NCBI GenBank assembly: GCA_022823825.1
Contig: JAJEHG010000002.1
Coordinates: 1 to 61,360, forward strand
Length of the DNA: 61,360 nucleotides
Direction of reading: 5' to 3'
Origin: Nitrosopumilaceae archaeon
Lineage (GTDB): Archaea; Thermoproteota; Nitrososphaeria; Nitrososphaerales; Nitrosopumilaceae
Position numbers and translations under genes: made by a program. Shown piece after piece: positions 35,867 to 45,112 of this stretch. The notes beneath the pieces are model-generated. The model worked only from the letters and a program-made list of their open reading frames with translations. It made no database searches and was not told where the DNA came from. Positions within the stretch are counted from its first letter, which is position 1, and each line of letters opens with the position of its first letter.

Positions 35867-36556
35867 ATGCCGGCATTGGAGTACGAAATAGTAAAGAATC
35901 CGGTTGGATTGGTCGAGTTTGCGCTGAACCGCGGGGACGCAATTACCGCGGAGGCAGGCGCAATGGCGTTTATCCAAGGACAAGTACGCACCGAGACTAG
36001 GATGCGGAAGGGAGGCCTCTTCAAGTCGCTAAAGGCGGCCGCGTTTGGCGGCGAGTCATTCTTTGTAAACGAGTTCGTTGCGGAGGAGGACGGCTGCAGG
36101 CTGGGACTGACCGGCAACATGCTGGGCGACATCACAGTGATCGACGTGAACCAAGAGTTTATCGTCCAATCCGGATCATTTGTCTGCTCCACCACAGATC
36201 TGACGCTGGATACAAAGTGGCAGGGATTCAGCAAGGGGATCTTTGGAAGCAACCTCTTCATGCTTAAAACGGTGGGAACCGGCAAGATGTTCGTCAACGC
36301 GTGGGGCGGAATAATCGCCAAAAAGCTAGAGGACGGAGAGAGAATGATTCTGGACAATTACCAGCTGGTGGCACTGACTACTACGGCCGAATACCGCGTG
36401 ACAAAGCACGGCAGCCTGAAGACGTCACTGTTCGGGGGAGAGGCTCTTGTCCTTGAGATCACTGGTCCGGGCACGGTCTACATTCAGACTAAGAATGTGA
36501 TGGAGTTTGCAAGGGCGCTGATTCCGTTTCTTCCAAAGCGCGGCCTGGGCAACTGA
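35867..36556 (+). CDS. AIM24/TIGR00266-family protein
   Basis: A 229-residue beta-rich protein of the AIM24 (TIGR00266) family. Typical are AEAGAMAFIQGQV, the GGLFKSLKAAAFGGESFFVN segment, GDITVIDV, FIVQSGSFVCST and the near-terminal FGGEALVLEITGPG. Bacterial and archaeal members have no settled biochemical role; the yeast namesake is mitochondrial. A TATA box GGTTTAAATAC at 35843-35853 precedes ATG 35867 by about 20 nt. It is the first chromosomal gene after the island, so it was probably the original downstream neighbour of tRNA-Val. Confidence 0.88.
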   Translation: MPALEYEIVKNPVGLVEFALNRGDAITAEAGAMAFIQGQVRTETRMRKGGLFKSLKAAAFGGESFFVNEFVAEEDGCRLGLTGNMLGDITVIDVNQEFIVQSGSFVCSTTDLTLDTKWQGFSKGIFGSNLFMLKTVGTGKMFVNAWGGIIAKKLEDGERMILDNYQLVALTTTAEYRVTKHGSLKTSLFGGEALVLEITGPGTVYIQTKNVMEFARALIPFLPKRGLGN

Positions 36557-36710
36557 CTCGGGCCTGCAGTCCACCGGTGCATCGGACTTCCAAGGATGGT
36601 TTTGGCATGCACGACCCGTGCACGAGTTTCCATCCCCCTCCCACTAAAAGCAATACGGGACAAGGGCGCATTTGTGTGGGAACTATGCGCTCCTCCACGG
36701 GTGTCGCCTG

Positions 36711-38180
36711 CTACCTGCGTCTCTTTCCGTGAAACAGGACGTGTGAGACGGCCATGGTGGCAGCAGCGAGAACCGCGCCGACAAAGTTGCGCGCCACGAT
36801 CATCTCGCTTGGCAGCGCCGCTATGACCGGCGTACCGAACGCGACGTGGGCGTTGTCAGCAAGCCAGAACGCGACGGCCGACGCGGACAGCACGCCGGCA
36901 ATCAGGTATCCCAGGCGCGTCCCCGCGATGACCATGGCCACCGAGGCCGCGACGGCGACGAGCCACAACGCGGAGCCCGATAGCCACAACGGGTGGTATA
37001 CGTCTGCCCTGCCGTCCAGCCAGTAGTAGGACGTCCCGATCGCCCCAAGCAGAACCAACATGGCCAGAACCGCGGCACGGCCAGCCTCCCGGCCTCCGAC
37101 GTCCCCGGCCTCCGACGTCCCCTTTTTTTGCCGCCTTCCCGCGTCGGCAAGATTTCTGGTCTCCTCAACGGCAATGTCAATGGACTCGCGTACCGGCTTG
37201 GGCCGAATCTTGATGATGGCAGACATCGAGTCGTCCGTAACCACCGTGTCGTGCACGAGACTGTCTATGAGGGGCCTGGCAAGCGATGCCCTGACGGGGG
37301 TCACCAAATCCACCCAGTACGACGAGAGCCGCGTTGTCAGGAATGGTATCTGCAGTATGATCAGCCTCCTGCCAAGGCGCCCGGCGTACATCCTCATGAG
37401 ATCCTCATAGGTGACCCTGTCGGGACCTCCGATCTCAAGAATCCTTCCGACAGTGGCATCGGCCGTCAGGCACCTTGCCAGATACTCTATTACGTCGCCC
37501 ACTGCAATGGGCTGGGCCGCGGACTTTACCCACGAGGGGCACACCATCACGCTCAGCCGCTCCACGAGATACTGCAGCATCTCGTACGAGCTTCCGCGGG
37601 CGCCGATTATCAGGGAGGCCCTGAGCTCCGTCACCGGGATGCCACCCGAGGCCAGCACCTCCCCGACCTCCTTTCTGCTCCTCATGTGGGGCGAGAGGTG
37701 GCGGCCCGCGTCGTGCAGCCCGCCAAGATAGATGATCCTCTTCACGCCCGCCCGCGTTGCGGCCTCAAGAAAGTTTTTGGCCTGGAGCATCTCCCGTTCT
37801 GCAAACTTCTGCCACGTGCCGCTTCCGCCCTCCATGGAATGTATCAGATAGTACGCGACATCCACGCCGCGCATGGCAGTCCTGAGCCCTTTGGGATCAA
37901 ACGCGTCGGCCTGGACATATCGCACGCCCTTGGCGGGGCCGGCGCCCTGCACGGCCACCCGCCTCCGGCTCATTCCGACTACGTCAAACCCGTCTGAGGC
38001 CAGCCGGGGGATCAGCCTCGAGCCGATGAACCCGGTCGCGCCGGTAACCAGAACCGTGGGCGGTGCGGCACGGCGCGAGTCCGCGTCGTGCTGCTGCTGC
38101 TGCTGCACGTCCCGTCCTTTCACATCGCTATGCCCCGCGGCGCGCGCCGCGCCGAGTGACACGTCTGGTGCATCTTCCAT
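36711..38180 (-). CDS. Membrane-anchored NAD(P)-binding SDR-type protein
   Basis: A 489-residue protein. An N-terminal low-complexity stretch (QQQQQ, about residue 26) precedes an extended/atypical short-chain dehydrogenase domain with the glycine motif VLVTGATGFIGSRLI, YYLIHSM, and IIYLGGL. This type resembles NmrA/complex I NDUFA9-like proteins lacking the classical YxxxK. The C-terminal 110 residues form about four transmembrane helices (AVLAMLVLLGAIGTSYYWL, LWLVAVAASVAMVIAG). The substrate is unknown; the domain probably faces the cytoplasm. A GTTAAATAC TATA box is at 38208-38216. Confidence 0.82.
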   Translation of the reverse strand: MEDAPDVSLGAARAAGHSDVKGRDVQQQQQHDADSRRAAPPTVLVTGATGFIGSRLIPRLASDGFDVVGMSRRRVAVQGAGPAKGVRYVQADAFDPKGLRTAMRGVDVAYYLIHSMEGGSGTWQKFAEREMLQAKNFLEAATRAGVKRIIYLGGLHDAGRHLSPHMRSRKEVGEVLASGGIPVTELRASLIIGARGSSYEMLQYLVERLSVMVCPSWVKSAAQPIAVGDVIEYLARCLTADATVGRILEIGGPDRVTYEDLMRMYAGRLGRRLIILQIPFLTTRLSSYWVDLVTPVRASLARPLIDSLVHDTVVTDDSMSAIIKIRPKPVRESIDIAVEETRNLADAGRRQKKGTSEAGDVGGREAGRAAVLAMLVLLGAIGTSYYWLDGRADVYHPLWLSGSALWLVAVAASVAMVIAGTRLGYLIAGVLSASAVAFWLADNAHVAFGTPVIAALPSEMIVARNFVGAVLAAATMAVSHVLFHGKRRR

Positions 38181-38305
38181 CTGTTACACACGGCGCGTGG
38201 AATATCCGTATTTAACACAATGTGGACGGGCTGCATGAATCCGGCCGTGTCGCATCCGTCAGCTGCCCCTTCTTTCCCCATCCAGCAGGAAACCGCTAGC
38301 CCCCG

Positions 38306-40138
38306 TCAGGGCGCCGCCCTCTTCTGAAGCCGGGCGTTGTTTGGATCAAGATCGGTCCAGACAACGTCGTACCCCATGCAGGACAAGAGCTCGGCATGGC
38401 AGCCCTCCGGGATTTCAGCGCCTGCCAGTATGCGGCACGCGTCTACAAACCCTTCGGGGCCGCGGCCAATCGCCTCTGACACCTCGGACATTCTTGACGC
38501 AGACACCATATACGGGCCCGCCCGGACGTACCTCCCGGGCGCGGACGCCTCGAACATGCCGGGCACCGCACCCTCGGGCACCAGGTGCCTGACGGCCACG
38601 TCCCGTATTGCGATCACGTCGGCGCCAATATCATCCGGCGATAGCCGCGCGTCGGAGGCCGCCTCGCGTTCCAGCTCGGCGTCGATCCCGGCGAGATGGT
38701 CGAGTATGGGCTTGACGGACATGTCCTTGCCGAACACAAAGACGCCCGGTATCCCCGCAACCTCGGAGGCCTGTGAGCACAGACGCGAGGAATCGACCCC
38801 CACAAGCATGTCTATGCTGCCTGCGCCGCGGGCGCCAGGGCCGGCCCCGGGCCCTCCCTTGCCGGCTGGCTCGGCCAGCATGTCGCGCAGCTTTGTAAAC
38901 TTTCGGCGCAGATACTCCGGGGTCCAGAACCCCACGATCTCAAGGTAGACGCGCCGCCCAAGCCGCTCAAACACAAAGTCCGGCAGCATTGCCTTGTTTC
39001 CGGATATGAGCGGCCCGGGCTCCCTCGTCATGCGCCATCCGAGCGGATCGCCGCGCCCCAGATGTGTGTAAAGGATGTCGGCAAACCTCTGCTCGACGGA
39101 GCTGTCGTACTGCTGCGGGCCTGCATCGGTCCCATGCCGCGGCCCGTACTCGACGCCCCTCAGGTGGGCACGCGCGGAGTCGCTTGCCATCTCAAACCGG
39201 TACAGTTTCGCCCCGCCCGGCGTCTTTCTTGAGATCGTGGCGTCAATCCACCACGACGGGGTGCGGGTTATCACAGGAAGCATGCGCGCAAAGGCGGTGC
39301 CGTACCTGGTGGTCATTTTGAAGGCGCTGAGCGGTCCCTCAAGTATGCAGCGCAGCGGGGCCTCTCCCCTGCTGGCGCTACCGCCCCCCGTCTTGCCCGT
39401 GCCGCCGTCCTTCTTCTTGCCCGTGCCGCCGTCTGCTTCCAGCACGTACATGAGTCCGCGCGCCTTTACCGTCCGCAGTATCTCCTTCCAGTACGGGCCC
39501 TCGCTGACGTAGAACTCCATCCGCGTGCAGCCAAACAGCAGCGTCTGCGCAAGAGACATGTTGTACCACAGCAGCAGGTCCTCGACGGAGATTGTATCAA
39601 AGCGCTCCAGCGTCTGGTTCTCCTCCAGGTCGGCCCACATGATGCGCGGGACGTCGGACGGCCTGATGCCGCATGCGCCGGCCGCACTCTCTATTATCGC
39701 GTCCCTCTTTGCAGCAGACGTGGCAAGCCCCGCCGCGGACGACTCGGCAAAGATAACGCGCCTCACGTCGTGCGGGTCGAGCCCCGGCGGGCAGGACTCC
39801 GGCCTCCGCGTCTCAAACGAGGACCTGCGCTCAAGCAGCGTGCGGAGCCCCCTGACAAGCTTGTAGTCGTAATCAGGCTCCATGTCAGATATCGTGCCGT
39901 GTAGCTGGCCCCGGCTCATGCCGCTTGCAGACGCATTCTCAAATTCGGAGATGAGTTTGGAGGCAAGCTCGCGCTCGGTGGCGGAGGCGGCAGCAGTCGC
40001 GCCTCCCTTGGCGTCGCCGTCGCCGTCGCCTCCTCCCCCCTCCCCCTCCTTTCCCGTACCGGCACGGCCCACGCTGCAGAACATCGGGTATATCCTGCCA
40101 CGGCTTGTGCGGGCGCGCAGCATCTCAGACGGCAGCAT
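38306..40138 (-). CDS. bax1: Bax1 nuclease (DUF790), XPB partner
   Basis: A 610-residue DUF790 protein. The C-terminal PD-(D/E)XK nuclease region is visible as KAMLPDFVFERLGRRVYLEIVGFW, with Asp and Glu ligands; the N-terminal part interacts with helicase in characterised relatives. Three hydrophilic inserts (GKEGEGGGGDGDGD, GTGKKKDGGTGKTGG, GPGAGPGARGAG) interrupt conserved parts. It starts exactly on the last base of the xpb stop (40138), the classic xpb-bax1 operon. In archaea Bax1 makes an incision near bubbles opened by XPB, a proposed nucleotide-excision repair activity. Confidence 0.88.
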   Translation of the reverse strand: MLPSEMLRARTSRGRIYPMFCSVGRAGTGKEGEGGGGDGDGDAKGGATAAASATERELASKLISEFENASASGMSRGQLHGTISDMEPDYDYKLVRGLRTLLERRSSFETRRPESCPPGLDPHDVRRVIFAESSAAGLATSAAKRDAIIESAAGACGIRPSDVPRIMWADLEENQTLERFDTISVEDLLLWYNMSLAQTLLFGCTRMEFYVSEGPYWKEILRTVKARGLMYVLEADGGTGKKKDGGTGKTGGGSASRGEAPLRCILEGPLSAFKMTTRYGTAFARMLPVITRTPSWWIDATISRKTPGGAKLYRFEMASDSARAHLRGVEYGPRHGTDAGPQQYDSSVEQRFADILYTHLGRGDPLGWRMTREPGPLISGNKAMLPDFVFERLGRRVYLEIVGFWTPEYLRRKFTKLRDMLAEPAGKGGPGAGPGARGAGSIDMLVGVDSSRLCSQASEVAGIPGVFVFGKDMSVKPILDHLAGIDAELEREAASDARLSPDDIGADVIAIRDVAVRHLVPEGAVPGMFEASAPGRYVRAGPYMVSASRMSEVSEAIGRGPEGFVDACRILAGAEIPEGCHAELLSCMGYDVVWTDLDPNNARLQKRAAP

Positions 40139-41694
40139 TACCCGTCGCCGGCCCCGCGCTGCCGCCTCTGTCCCGGGGCGCGGCCCCCCGTGGTGCGCCC
40201 CGCAGCGTTGCGGCGCAGCGCCGCGGTGCGCCTTGCGCTGCTGCCCACCTCCCTAGTCTCCTCTGATATGATCTCAACCAGCCTGGCCCTGGCGCCGTCC
40301 CGCTTCGGGCGCAGCAGCCTTCCAAGCCTCTGCACCATCTCCCTGCCGCTCCCCGTGCCGCTCACGATGACGCCGAGCTCCGCGTCGGGAACGTCTACCC
40401 CCTCGTCAAGCACGCGGGACGTGACGACGGCCACGTACCTTCCGTCCCTGAACCCGTCAAGCACCTCCCTGCGCTCGGCCTTTGCGGTCTTGTGGGTTAT
40501 TATCGGTATGAGGAACCTGTCCGATATCGAGCGCGCCATCTTGTTGTTCTGCGTGAATATTATGGTCTTCCTCCTTGCCCCCGCGGCCTCCCCGGAGGCG
40601 CCCAGGCCGCGCGCGGGGGCGCGCCCGCAGTTCTCGGCCAGTATCCGCTCGAGCTCGGCCGTCTTCGCGGCCGCGTTGAACGCAATCTCGTTTGCCCTGT
40701 TCCTTGCAAGCAGCGCGTTGCGGGCCCCCTTGCTGCGGTTTGATATGAGGATGAGACGCTTCAGGTTATACATGGACTCGGTCCTCATGCCAAGCCCCCG
40801 CAGCTCCTTGAGAAACTCGGACCTGCACCTCGCATACTCGGCCTGCTCGGCGTCCGTCAGCCGCACGCGTATCCTCTGCACGTCGTACTTGGCAAGGTGC
40901 CTCTTGGCGGCAAGCTCCCCCGAGCCCCTCGTGTACACGACACCGCCGGCCAGCCTCGGAATCTCAGAGTGCAGCCCGTCCTCACGCTCAAGCGTGGCAG
41001 TCAGCCCCAGCCGGAACGGCGCGATGCACTGTTCTGCGACCAGCCTGTAGCCCGGGGCGGGCAGGTGGTGCACCTCGTCGAACACCAGGAGCCCGAACCT
41101 GTTTCCAAGCTCCGCGGCCCTGGCGTACGCAGAGTCGTACGTGGATACTGTCACCGCCCGGATGTCGTCGTATCCGCCGCCGAGCCGCCCGACTTCAACC
41201 GTCCCGCCGCTGCCATTGCCGTCGCCGCTCGCGCCGCCGTTATCGCCATCCGCATAATCACGCTCATACCCCCTTACGCGCAGATTGCCGCGCAAAAACT
41301 CCGCCCACTGGTGCAGCAGGTCTATGGTGGGGACCAGCACGAGCGCGGGCACGGCGGCCCTGCAGACGGCGTGCATGCCGACGACCGTCTTGCCCGAGCC
41401 AGTCGGAAGCACCACGCACCCCCTCATCCCCGCCCTCTGCCAGCTGTCGACCGCGTCCTGCTGGTAGTCCCTCAGCGGCATGTTAGCGTACAGCGCGGGC
41501 ATAGCCTCGTACTGCCTCACCTCGTCGTCGTGCGCAATCTCGCTCTCCTCCAGGTATTTGAGCACGCCGGGGTAGCTCATCCCGTACGCCCGCAGGGTAC
41601 CGCTGCGCTCGTCATACCTGGCATCTGGAATCTCCAGCATCCGGGCGTTCTCGATGCATATCGTCCCGTGGTCAAAGACGAGGCGCGGATACAT
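40138..41694 (-). CDS. xpb: XPB-type DNA repair helicase
   Basis: A 518-residue superfamily 2 helicase of the archaeal XPB/Rad25 type. An N-terminal damage-recognition-like domain precedes LRDYQQDAV and Walker A PTGSGKT, DEAH-box FDEVHH, the RED motif LEREDG, and C-terminal motif VI QRLGRLLRPK. A Gly/Asp/Asn insert (DGDNGGASGDGNGSGG) follows motif Ia. It unwinds damaged DNA and works with Bax1, encoded immediately downstream with 1-nt overlap. A TATA box CCTATAACT at 41719-41727 is about 26 nt from ATG 41694, a leaderless start. Confidence 0.93.
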   Translation of the reverse strand: MYPRLVFDHGTICIENARMLEIPDARYDERSGTLRAYGMSYPGVLKYLEESEIAHDDEVRQYEAMPALYANMPLRDYQQDAVDSWQRAGMRGCVVLPTGSGKTVVGMHAVCRAAVPALVLVPTIDLLHQWAEFLRGNLRVRGYERDYADGDNGGASGDGNGSGGTVEVGRLGGGYDDIRAVTVSTYDSAYARAAELGNRFGLLVFDEVHHLPAPGYRLVAEQCIAPFRLGLTATLEREDGLHSEIPRLAGGVVYTRGSGELAAKRHLAKYDVQRIRVRLTDAEQAEYARCRSEFLKELRGLGMRTESMYNLKRLILISNRSKGARNALLARNRANEIAFNAAAKTAELERILAENCGRAPARGLGASGEAAGARRKTIIFTQNNKMARSISDRFLIPIITHKTAKAERREVLDGFRDGRYVAVVTSRVLDEGVDVPDAELGVIVSGTGSGREMVQRLGRLLRPKRDGARARLVEIISEETREVGSSARRTAALRRNAAGRTTGGRAPGQRRQRGAGDG

Positions 41695-41754
41695 ACACTG
41701 TAGGCGGCGCGGCGGCAGTTATAGGTATGCAGTCCACCGGCAGGCCATCTGAGC

Positions 41755-41868
41755 GGTACGGACACGCGCCCGCAACTCCATACTTAAAAAGTCTACAAAA
41801 TACTTATATAGTTGTTAAATCAACATTACAGAGTAAAATAAAAAGCTTTGGAGGCGTTGGCAGTGGAG
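41755..41868 (+). promoter_or_regulatory. AT-rich promoter region of tfb
   Basis: A sharply AT-rich segment in GC-rich surroundings holds several TATA-like boxes: CTTAAAAAG (41782), TACTTATATAG (41801), and TAAAATAAAAAG (41834-41845). The last is placed for a start at 41869. Several overlapping promoters would fit a tightly regulated general factor gene. Confidence 0.55.
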
Positions 41869-42789
41869 ATGGCAGGTTCGATCAATGCAAAGGAGAGGTG
41901 CCCGAGGTGCGCCCGCGGCACCATGATTACGGACGGAAGCACGGGCGAGAACTTTTGCGGCAGCTGCGGCTACGTGGTCTCAGAAAAGGCAGAAGAGTCG
42001 GGCCCCGAGTGGCGCTCGTTCTCAAACGAGGGCGAGAACAAGAGCAGGGCCGGCGTGCCCACGTCGCTTGCCATGCACGACATGGGGCTGGCCACCATAA
42101 TCAACCCACAGAACAGGGACGCGACCGGCAAGCCGCTGGCCGCGTCGATGAAGAGCACCATCGAGAGGCTGCGCACGTGGGACAACAGGAGCCAGGTGCA
42201 CGAGCCGGTCGACCGCAACTTTCGGCAGGCGTTCAGCGAGCTTGACAGGCTAAAGGACAAGCTCGGGGTCGGGGAGGCCGTCATCGAAAAGGCGGCCCAC
42301 ATATACAGAAAGGCGCTTGAGAAGGGGCTCGTCAGGGGGAGGTCGATATCGGCGCTCATAGCGTCCGCGCTGTACGCGGCGTGCCGCGTCACGGAGACGC
42401 CCCGCACGCTCAAGGACATAGGCCAGGCAAGCAACATAAAGCGCAAGGACATCGCGAGGTGCTACAGGCTGCTCCTCAGGGAGCTTGACATTACGATGCC
42501 GGTAGTCGATCCCATAAAGTGCATCTCAAGGATTGCAAGCAAGGCGGAGCTCTCCGAGCGCACAAAGCGCCACGCCACGAAGATACTAAAGCTCGCCGAG
42601 CAGCACAAGATATCCGCGGGAAAGGACCCGATGGGGCTGGCGGCGGCCGCGCTGTACGTGGCGTGCACCGAGTGCGGCGAGAACAAGACCCAGAGGGACG
42701 TGGCCGAGGCCGCCGGCGTGACTGAGGTTACGATCCGCAACAGGTACAAGGGGCTCAAGACGGCGCTAGACGGGATGGTCTCGGCGTAG
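41869..42789 (+). CDS. tfb: Transcription initiation factor IIB (TFB)
   Basis: A 306-residue TFB that bridges TBP-TATA complexes and RNA polymerase. An N-terminal zinc ribbon CPRC...CGSCG is followed by the B-finger/linker (GPEWRSF) and two cyclin-like repeats (ISALIASALYAACR; GLAAAALYVACTECG) with the C-terminal helix-turn-helix ending VTEVTIRNRYKGL. ATG 41869 is chosen about 26-30 nt after the TAAAATAAAAAG box; TTG 41848 is the longest start. Its 3' end overlaps the convergent CPBP gene by 24 nt. Thaumarchaea often have several TFBs; this is one. Confidence 0.94.
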   Translation: MAGSINAKERCPRCARGTMITDGSTGENFCGSCGYVVSEKAEESGPEWRSFSNEGENKSRAGVPTSLAMHDMGLATIINPQNRDATGKPLAASMKSTIERLRTWDNRSQVHEPVDRNFRQAFSELDRLKDKLGVGEAVIEKAAHIYRKALEKGLVRGRSISALIASALYAACRVTETPRTLKDIGQASNIKRKDIARCYRLLLRELDITMPVVDPIKCISRIASKAELSERTKRHATKILKLAEQHKISAGKDPMGLAAAALYVACTECGENKTQRDVAEAAGVTEVTIRNRYKGLKTALDGMVSA

Positions 42790-43881
42790 GGACTCGGCCA
42801 TTCTAGAGGACATGATTATCGCGGCCACAGACAGGATCCCGCACACGGCCAGTATCACCTCTACTGAGAACATCATGGGGTGGGAGAACGCCTCCTCCAG
42901 CGTGACGAGGTGCGTCTGCGATATGAAGTGGGCGTGCGAGAATATGAAATAGTTGGTGGCCCAGTGGACCAAAACTGACGCGACAAACCCGTACCTGACG
43001 TACACCCACCCTAGGATGATTCCGCCGGCGGCCGCCTGCGCAAACTTGCCCTCGCTCCACGGCTCGCCCAGCGCTATGTGCGCAAAGCCGAACAGGAGCC
43101 CGACTGCCACGATCACCGCAAGCGCCCTCCGGGGATCGTCGATGCCGACCGCGTCGGGGCGCCACAGGCAGCGGGCCGCGTATCTGATGGAGGGGCGCCC
43201 GGAATACAGCAGAAAGACGGGTATCCCGACCAGCACGAGCCTGAATCCGGTCTCCTCCGCGATTGGCGCAAGCGTCACGTAAAAGAACTGCAAGAGATCG
43301 TTGTCGGACTCGGGCGGGGCAGTCTCTATGCCGGCGTAGCCCTGCGCGGTCGTTATTATAATCGAGGCAAGCACCAGTATGGAGAACCACGTTATGGCCC
43401 CCAGCATGTAGTTGTCAAACCGGTGCGCCGTGCGCCGGCCCGCCATGACGTCAGATATGGCGCCCATGAACCCGCGGGCGGGGCCCATGCAGGCTACTGC
43501 AAACGCGACCAGGTACCCAAGCCACAGTACCGCGAACGCGTCGCCGACTGACGCCGGCGTGGGGGCAAGGTACAGGCCCGTTCCCTCAAACAGGTCCAAG
43601 TGCGTCAGCGGCAGGTCGTAGTTTATGTCCCCCCCTATGCCGCTTGCAAAGACCACGAACGCCCCCATCGGGAAGGACGCAAGAAACAGCCCGAACGTCA
43701 CGGATATGACGGCGGCGTGGGGGACACCGAGCAGCTGCCGCGCAAGTGACTGCCGCGCCAAGGCGGCAGGCCCGGGGCGGCCCGCGTCGTTGTCGCCGTC
43801 TTGATTCTGGTCGCTCTGCGCGCCACCACCACCGCCGCCGCCAGCATCATCGTCAATGCTGTTGCTTTTATCAGGGGGCAT
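42766..43881 (-). CDS. CPBP-family intramembrane glutamic endopeptidase
   Basis: A 371-residue polytopic protein with a Gly/Asp/Asn-rich cytoplasmic-type N-terminus (GGGGGGG) and about eight hydrophobic helices. The CPBP/ABI motifs are present in order: EETGFR (catalytic Glu pair), FGFAHI and HWATNYF. Family members are intramembrane proteases processing CAAX proteins or protecting from bacteriocins; the archaeal role is unknown. Its ATG lies 1 nt after the stop of the eIF1 gene (TGAGATG), so it is co-transcribed. Its tail overlaps the tfb tail. Confidence 0.88.
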   Translation of the reverse strand: MPPDKSNSIDDDAGGGGGGGAQSDQNQDGDNDAGRPGPAALARQSLARQLLGVPHAAVISVTFGLFLASFPMGAFVVFASGIGGDINYDLPLTHLDLFEGTGLYLAPTPASVGDAFAVLWLGYLVAFAVACMGPARGFMGAISDVMAGRRTAHRFDNYMLGAITWFSILVLASIIITTAQGYAGIETAPPESDNDLLQFFYVTLAPIAEETGFRLVLVGIPVFLLYSGRPSIRYAARCLWRPDAVGIDDPRRALAVIVAVGLLFGFAHIALGEPWSEGKFAQAAAGGIILGWVYVRYGFVASVLVHWATNYFIFSHAHFISQTHLVTLEEAFSHPMMFSVEVILAVCGILSVAAIIMSSRMAESLRRDHPV

Positions 43882-43882
43882 C

Positions 43883-44203
43883 TCAATGCAGCTCTATGCT
43901 CTCCTCGGCAAAGCCGAGCGAGACCAGCGTGTCCTTTATTGTATCGCGGTGGTCGCCCTGCAGAAAGATGTACCCTTCCTTTGCCGTTCCGCCACAGGCG
44001 TACTTGTTTTTGAGATCCTTTGCGACCGTCTCAAGGCTGTTGAGTTTGGGATCAAGCCCCTCAATCATCGTACCCTTCTTCTTAAAGCGCCGCGTCTCCA
44101 ACCGGATTATAATCTTGGTGCTGTCCTTGGCAAGCTCCCCGCATGCACACAGGTCATCGGGTAGGCCACACGTATTACAGATTACCGCCACGTTCGTTAC
44201 CAA
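43883..44203 (-). CDS. Translation initiation factor eIF1/SUI1
   Basis: A 106-residue SUI1-family protein. An N-terminal zinc-ribbon-like CNTCGLPDDLCAC precedes the SUI1 fold with KIIIRLETRRFKKKGTMIEGL, LKNKYACGGTAKEG and IFLQGDHRDTI. It promotes start-codon fidelity on the small subunit. The start is uncertain: TTG 44203 gives the full length and GTG 44191 is an alternative; a TATA-like CCTTAATAG lies near 44218-44226. It is followed immediately by the CPBP gene. Confidence 0.9.
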   Translation of the reverse strand: MVTNVAVICNTCGLPDDLCACGELAKDSTKIIIRLETRRFKKKGTMIEGLDPKLNSLETVAKDLKNKYACGGTAKEGYIFLQGDHRDTIKDTLVSLGFAEESIELH

Positions 44204-44411
44204 TTGGCCTCACATGCTATTAAGGTTTGAGGATCATGATTTACCAAGGAAGTGGTTGGCGTGCGTCTACATGTATTGTTAGCGAAACCCGGGACGGCCG
44301 CCGGCAAGAGGCCGTGCAGGGATGGAGGGGCCGTGCGGTCCGCAGCGCGCGGCATCGATTCAGGCCGAGGGGCCGGCATGGTTTTTTAGCGCCCGTGACA
44401 TACGAGGCGCG
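44204..44411. other. Divergent promoter region
   Basis: About 200 bp between two divergent genes. It has a TATA-like box for eIF1 (44218-44226) and TTTTTAGCG (44383-44391) for the plus-strand gene. Nothing else seen. Confidence 0.35.
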
Positions 44412-44885
44412 TTGGCACACAAAGGTGACGGTGGGGGAGACGAGAAGGAGCGCGTCAGACGCGCCGCAGAGATGCTGCTTACGGGGGCCACCTTGCTGGG
44501 CCACCCATGCCCGTACTGCGGAGGCGTCAGGGTGATCAAGGACGGCGACGCGCTGTGCGTCAGCTGCGGCCAGGAACCGGAGAGGCGTGACGTACCGATG
44601 GCGGCCCCCCAGAATGGCGGCAGTGACGCGGGGGATGATGCGGGTGCAGAAAAGCCGGGGGTGCGGCGGCAGGGGCGGCACAACCTGATCGACGTGCTAG
44701 AGAAAAAGCTTGAGTCGCTTGCCGGCGAGCTTGAATCGGAGACCGACAGGCAGAGGGAGATTGCGATACTAGATTCAATCGAGGGCGTACTTTCAGCCCT
44801 TGAAAAGGCCAGGGGCATCACGGACGGAGGCGGTGGCGTGAACGACGCCGGCAGCAGCAGCAGCAGCAGTTCAGGAACAGCATGA
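44412..44885 (+). CDS. Zinc-ribbon protein of the Sjogren autoantigen p27 family
   Basis: About 157 residues. The family signature is MLLTGATLLGHPCPYCGGV...CVSCGQE, a zinc ribbon preceded by the 'LL.GATML...CP.C' helix. Then come a Gly/Asp linker and a helical segment (LEKKLESLAGELESETDRQREIAILDSIEGVLSALEKA), and a tail of seven Ser. Its role is unclear in archaea. TTG 44412 is placed about 25 nt after TTTTTAGCG; the longest frame opens at 44322, before that box, so I use TTG 44412 with modest certainty. Confidence 0.78.
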   Translation: MAHKGDGGGDEKERVRRAAEMLLTGATLLGHPCPYCGGVRVIKDGDALCVSCGQEPERRDVPMAAPQNGGSDAGDDAGAEKPGVRRQGRHNLIDVLEKKLESLAGELESETDRQREIAILDSIEGVLSALEKARGITDGGGGVNDAGSSSSSSSGTA

Positions 44886-45112
44886 ACAGTCACCGGATTG
44901 CACGCGGCCGGCGCCGGCCCTGGCCGGTCTGTCCCAACCCCCCGGCCCCGCGCTCTGATCCCGCCGGCACGTCCTAGATCATATTTACAATTTGCAGGCT
45001 GCATAGCACATAGGCGCGGCGCGGATGAAAAGTTTACAACCGCACGCCGCAGGACTGCAGCCACCGGAAGGGGATCCCTGAGTTTAAATCAAGAGCCGTG
45101 CCCGCACATACA
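44886..45112. other. Intergenic before aroE
   Basis: GC-rich at first, with no gene seen. GAGTTTAAATC at 45080-45090 is the TATA box of the aro cluster, about 27 nt before GTG 45113. Confidence 0.5.
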